From: Parabacteroides sp. | Lineage (GTDB): Bacteria; Bacteroidota; Bacteroidia; Bacteroidales; Tannerellaceae | Reading direction: 5' to 3' | Assembly (NCBI GenBank): GCA_019417325.1 | Contig: DXVO01000002.1 | Coordinates: forward strand, 1-56,969 | DNA: 56,969 bases | In this document: positions 53,741-56,969 of the stretch, piece by piece | Position numbering within the stretch: position 1 is the stretch's first letter | How the letters are laid out: each line of letters opens with the position of its first letter | Position numbers and translations under genes: made by a program | Notes under the pieces: model-generated | Database searches by the model: none | The model's input: only the letters and a program-made list of their open reading frames with translations | What the model was told of the DNA's origin: nothing

Positions 53741-56656
53741 CTACCTTTTATCTTGGATACACCTAACCGAGTACCCGTACGTCCTCCTGTCCGTGCCTTG
53801 GTACAACGTAGCACTGTTGAAGTACACGCTGCGAACGTACGTACTACCGGACGGAACCGACGACGACCAATAATAGCCGAAGGAACCCTGAAGGTCGGAC
53901 AAACCGTCATCGAAGTACCGAAGACCCGCAGCAGGCAAAATAAGCTCGGGGTAGCCACTCTCTGCATTTACTTTAAATAAACCTCCATTATTACGGTCCA
54001 ACCACTCTGTCGCATTCCCAATAGACCACAATTCATCAAATGTTGGTACACGATAACCCGGAGGGCAAGGGTCATTTACACCTTTGCTGCTATCGTTCCA
54101 TAAATTGTTATTTTGAGGGGTCAACCAGTCGTAAGGGCTGTTGGGAGCTTTATAAAATGTATTGTTATTGGGTTTGGAATTACTTATAGGACCGGAAGCG
54201 ACAGACTTACCATGGTTCGTAGCATCCTGACGTCCCCATTGGTAAATATTTCCGGTTCCGGCTACTGTCCCGTTCTTCCCGTCATTCGCCTGTGCCACAC
54301 GGGTAGCTCCGCAATTGAAAGGCGCCCAGTAGCAATCCCCCTTCTTGATGGCGGTATAATAAGGAACCGCCCCCCCGTTTGTCGGATAGCCGAAGTAAGA
54401 GGCGCCACGCCAGATAGTGTAAGATTTAACATCCGTACCTTCCTGTTTAAGCTGTAGTGTTGCTTTATGAAGTTGGTACGCAACATCAGTCCCTGTTGAG
54501 GGAGCAACCTGAACAGTGTAGGTTGCTTTACAGCGGTTTCCCTCGATTGATTTACCGACATAAGTGATATTACCCAGCCAACTGTTTCCCCCATTTGCAC
54601 TGGTGCAATAAGCCGGGTCATAACTGACTTCCGAGGATAATCTTTTAGGCTCGGTAAACATACTGTAGTATGAGATAGTAAGGGTTTTCCCTGATGTAGT
54701 GACACGATAACCCGTTTCGGGGTCGTGTTCGCTATCATCGGTATATCCGGTAAGGCTTATTCTGGGTCCCGCCTCAGTAAAGCTAACCTTGACAGTCGTT
54801 TTCAAGCTCTTGACAATTCTGTTGGTTATAGTCAAAGTTTGCTCTGCAGGCACTGATTCCGGAAAACCGGTCAGGGATGGGATAAGTTGTACTTTATAGG
54901 AAAAGGTTTCTTCATCTGTTCCTGTAGTTTCATAAGTAAGCCAATCGGGACCACTTATCTCGGAGCCGCCTGCACATTGCCCGGCAATGGTGATTTCTGG
55001 GATTTCGTTGTTTGCCTCTGCATGAAGCGTAACGGCTTCCGGTGAGGACAGGACAGGCTTTCCCAAAGGAAGGATAACCGAAAGCGCTACTTCGGTAGCA
55101 GTTGTACTGTCCATAAAGCGCAAGACGGCTTGCGGGTATTCTTCCTTATCGTAACCCTGCTTAGGAGATACCGTATATCGATATCCGGATACCGTGGATT
55201 TGGTAAGAGGGGTGGCGGCGCTTACTTCCAGCCAGTCGCATTGCTGGGCGGCTTGGCTACCGACGTAGCTTTTCTTTAACTCCGGTTCTTTGGCGGCATT
55301 GACTTCCACAATAAAGCTATCGTCGGTTTTCATGGTTTTCATGGTTACAAGACGGGAGGCGGCATCGTAGGTTATCTTGTCTTTCAAGGGGTCGGCTACA
55401 GTAACGCTCAGGCTGTAATCGCCGCCGCTTATCTCCGGGTTGTAGTCGTCTATGTAGCCTCCTTCATCCCATTCGGCTACATCCAGCGTAAAGTCCAGAT
55501 GGTATTCGTCTGCTTTTGTGATACCGATAGTGTACCGGTGGTTATTGTTTATTTCCAGTGCAACCTCCCCACCGTCAGCCGTTTGCTGGATAAACGGTAT
55601 CTGATAAGAGACTTCTTTTGCCTCTGTTTTATTTACCTGATAGCTACCGTTCAGAATCAGGCAGCCTTTATCTTCCAACGGGCTGGGATAACTGTAGAAT
55701 GCAGATACCTGCAAGCCTTCATTGGCTTTCTCACCGTCAAAAGCGCATGCCGGGTAAGTAATTAACTCCCCATCTGCGGCAGGGGTAGTTCCATACACCT
55801 TTGCAGGGAAGAAGGTCGTTCCTTTCCGTCCGTTCCCCATAGAGATAGACTCCAGATGGAATTTGGAATCCTTCTCTATATTGCTTACATCGAAACGGGC
55901 CATTGTGCGGGTCAGCTTAAAACCTACCTGCACACGGGCAGAAGAACTAAAGTCTGTCAGGTCGATAGGGGTTGTTTGTGCTCCTACCATCGGAAGGGGC
56001 AAACCTAATGCCTCAGAGGCATTAGTTAATAATGGGGAATGGTATTTGCAGAAGTCTTTTTCCGAAGGGGTTCCGTCATTTAAGACGCCTGTTTCCATAT
56101 CATAAGTAAGCGGGGCGAAATAGGTATCGGCTACAGGGGTACCGTCTGTAGGATTCATCAGTTCCGTTTGGTTGGCGATGCAGTAGAGACGGACAAACAA
56201 GCCTTTTTGGAGTTCCAGCAAGGCGGTAGTCGTAGCATTGTCAACACTCGGTGTAAGGTCTAATTCTTTTGCCCCGGCGGGTAGTGCCGAACCGTCCTGC
56301 CGATAGGAGAACCGTTCGCGGAAAGTATACCCATCGCCTTCGGCTTTTGCTCCGAATACATAGATATCCAGTGTCGCGATTTCGTTTTCCGCTTCGGTGG
56401 CAATGGGAGCATCGGCTTTCGTTTCCGCCTTCGTCTCCGCTTTAGTAGTTTTCACCGTGAGTTTGTTCTTAAAGGAAATAAGCACCTCACGTCTGTTTGC
56501 ACTGTCCGCTTCATCCGTAGATGTTCGGTCTGTCTTGTCCGATTCCGATGTACAGGAGGCAAGCAGCACGGCAGCAAGCAGATATACGCTTGCTGCGAGT
56601 GCCTGTACCGGTCTGATTGAGGGACATAGACCTTGTAGTTTCGTTTTCATATCCAT
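53741..56656 (-). CDS. Fimbrillin-type surface lipoprotein with C-terminal FISUMP domain
   Basis: 971 aa; long signal with lipobox LASC (Cys35). A short peptide repeat (TKAETKAETKAD, about 69-80) is followed by a fimbrillin/Mfa-like region (ATLDIYVFGAKAEGDGYTFRERF; LFVRLYCIANQTEL; RTMARFDVSNI). BACON-like beta-sandwich segments fill about 425-740. The last ~190 residues are a Fib_succ_major (FISUMP) domain: YWAPFNCGATRVAQ, IYQWGRQD, DPCPPGYRVPTFDELWSI, YYWSSS, SVRCIQ. Proteins of this plan are candidate fimbrial tip adhesins. The gene sits directly downstream of a putative invertible promoter, so its expression is probably phase-variable. Ligand unknown. Confidence 0.82.
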   Translation of the reverse strand: MDMKTKLQGLCPSIRPVQALAASVYLLAAVLLASCTSESDKTDRTSTDEADSANRREVLISFKNKLTVKTTKAETKAETKADAPIATEAENEIATLDIYVFGAKAEGDGYTFRERFSYRQDGSALPAGAKELDLTPSVDNATTTALLELQKGLFVRLYCIANQTELMNPTDGTPVADTYFAPLTYDMETGVLNDGTPSEKDFCKYHSPLLTNASEALGLPLPMVGAQTTPIDLTDFSSSARVQVGFKLTRTMARFDVSNIEKDSKFHLESISMGNGRKGTTFFPAKVYGTTPAADGELITYPACAFDGEKANEGLQVSAFYSYPSPLEDKGCLILNGSYQVNKTEAKEVSYQIPFIQQTADGGEVALEINNNHRYTIGITKADEYHLDFTLDVAEWDEGGYIDDYNPEISGGDYSLSVTVADPLKDKITYDAASRLVTMKTMKTDDSFIVEVNAAKEPELKKSYVGSQAAQQCDWLEVSAATPLTKSTVSGYRYTVSPKQGYDKEEYPQAVLRFMDSTTATEVALSVILPLGKPVLSSPEAVTLHAEANNEIPEITIAGQCAGGSEISGPDWLTYETTGTDEETFSYKVQLIPSLTGFPESVPAEQTLTITNRIVKSLKTTVKVSFTEAGPRISLTGYTDDSEHDPETGYRVTTSGKTLTISYYSMFTEPKRLSSEVSYDPAYCTSANGGNSWLGNITYVGKSIEGNRCKATYTVQVAPSTGTDVAYQLHKATLQLKQEGTDVKSYTIWRGASYFGYPTNGGAVPYYTAIKKGDCYWAPFNCGATRVAQANDGKNGTVAGTGNIYQWGRQDATNHGKSVASGPISNSKPNNNTFYKAPNSPYDWLTPQNNNLWNDSSKGVNDPCPPGYRVPTFDELWSIGNATEWLDRNNGGLFKVNAESGYPELILPAAGLRYFDDGLSDLQGSFGYYWSSSVPSGSTYVRSVYFNSATLYQGTDRRTYGYSVRCIQDKR

Positions 56657-56737
56657 ATATATTGTCGTTTGTATTCGTTATTACCCTGTTTTCAATTAAC
56701 GAGCAGTGTCACTTGTTCTCTTTAGAGGGACTATCTG

Positions 56738-56933
56738 AGTTCACTAAAGACTAAGTCAATATTTGGCAAATATATAAAGATATTACTACATGTTAACTGT
56801 ATAACTGTTTGATTTTAAACGATTAATATGTATAGTCGAACTGGCAAAAAGCCGAGAATATATGATTCTTAACAGCTTTCACGGCACGATATTTTTTATT
56901 TTACCCTGATTTTAACTTAGTCTTTAGTGAACT
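56738..56933. promoter_or_regulatory. Putative invertible promoter (inverton)
   Basis: A perfect 19-bp inverted repeat (AGTTCACTAAAGACTAAGT at 56738-56756 and its reverse complement at about 56915-56933) flanks 158 bp with no gene. Inside, a -7 box (56767-56774) points left at the fimbrillin-type gene. The arms do not extend beyond 19 bp. Size and layout match known Bacteroides and Parabacteroides promoter switches. No recombinase gene is in the window. Confidence 0.75.
56767..56774 (-). promoter_or_regulatory. -7 box within the inverton, ON orientation
   Basis: TATATTTG on the minus strand matches TAnnTTTG. It overlaps a palindrome ATATTTG-G-CAAATAT (56759-56773), a possible operator. Transcription would cross the left arm and reach the ATG at 56656 after about 105 nt. 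Confidence 0.55.
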
Positions 56934-56969
56934 ACTTACTATTTATTCTATCGCACTTGACCATTACAG

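Overview
The window looks like a chromosomal segment of a gut Bacteroidales bacterium, most like Parabacteroides or Bacteroides (genus call is inference). The reasons are several SusC/SusD pairs, FecR/ECF-sigma trans-envelope switches, many lipoproteins with a GC or AC lipobox, DUF4924/DUF6080/DUF4469 families, and repeated TAnnTTTG -7 boxes, several with a TTTG -33 box exactly 20 bp upstream. No rRNA, tRNA, CRISPR array, transposase or recombinase gene was seen.

Left part (1-17.1 kb): a glycan locus read leftwards (FecR, SusC, SusD, a secreted GH99-like/WbsX protein and, under its own promoter, a GH20 hexosaminidase). Its likely ECF sigma gene lies head-to-head on the other strand behind a long structured leader. 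Rightwards follow an outer-membrane beta-barrel protein, a serine-type sulfatase, a LysE-family exporter and a CBM9-like protein. Together these suggest use of sulfated, amino-sugar-rich host glycans (inference).

Middle (17.2-37.1 kb): a GH43 plus DUF4965 lipoprotein operon; a RIC-like hemerythrin protein with a LuxR-type regulator whose receiver lacks its Asp; a tandem pair of coiled-coil lipoproteins, one truncated; a Rid/chorismatase-like protein; a possible small RNA; a CDF metal exporter; ahpC-ahpF; a second, longer GH20; an MBL-fold hydrolase; and a conserved-looking run of Mur-ligase-like gene, DUF4924 and rfbD.

Right part (37.1-49.2 kb): a complete rightward polysaccharide utilization locus (ECF sigma, FecR, SusC with STN domain, SusD, GH63 alpha-glucosidase, GH2 beta-galactosidase) sits between rfbD and prfC. 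The enzyme pair would fit a terminal alpha-glucose on a beta-galactose, as in the collagen disaccharide; this is a hypothesis.

Right end (49.2-57 kb): prfC, a rhomboid protease, a DUF6080 membrane protein, an HU-like/DUF4469 protein, and a large fimbrillin-type lipoprotein with a C-terminal FISUMP domain. Upstream of the latter is a perfect 19-bp inverted repeat flanking 158 bp with an outward -7 box pointing at the gene: a probable invertible promoter (phase switch).

A second theme is four intergenic arrays with exact 22- or 23-bp direct-repeat periods but unrelated sequences, three of them also forming long inverted repeats, placed between transcription units or between susD and enzyme genes.
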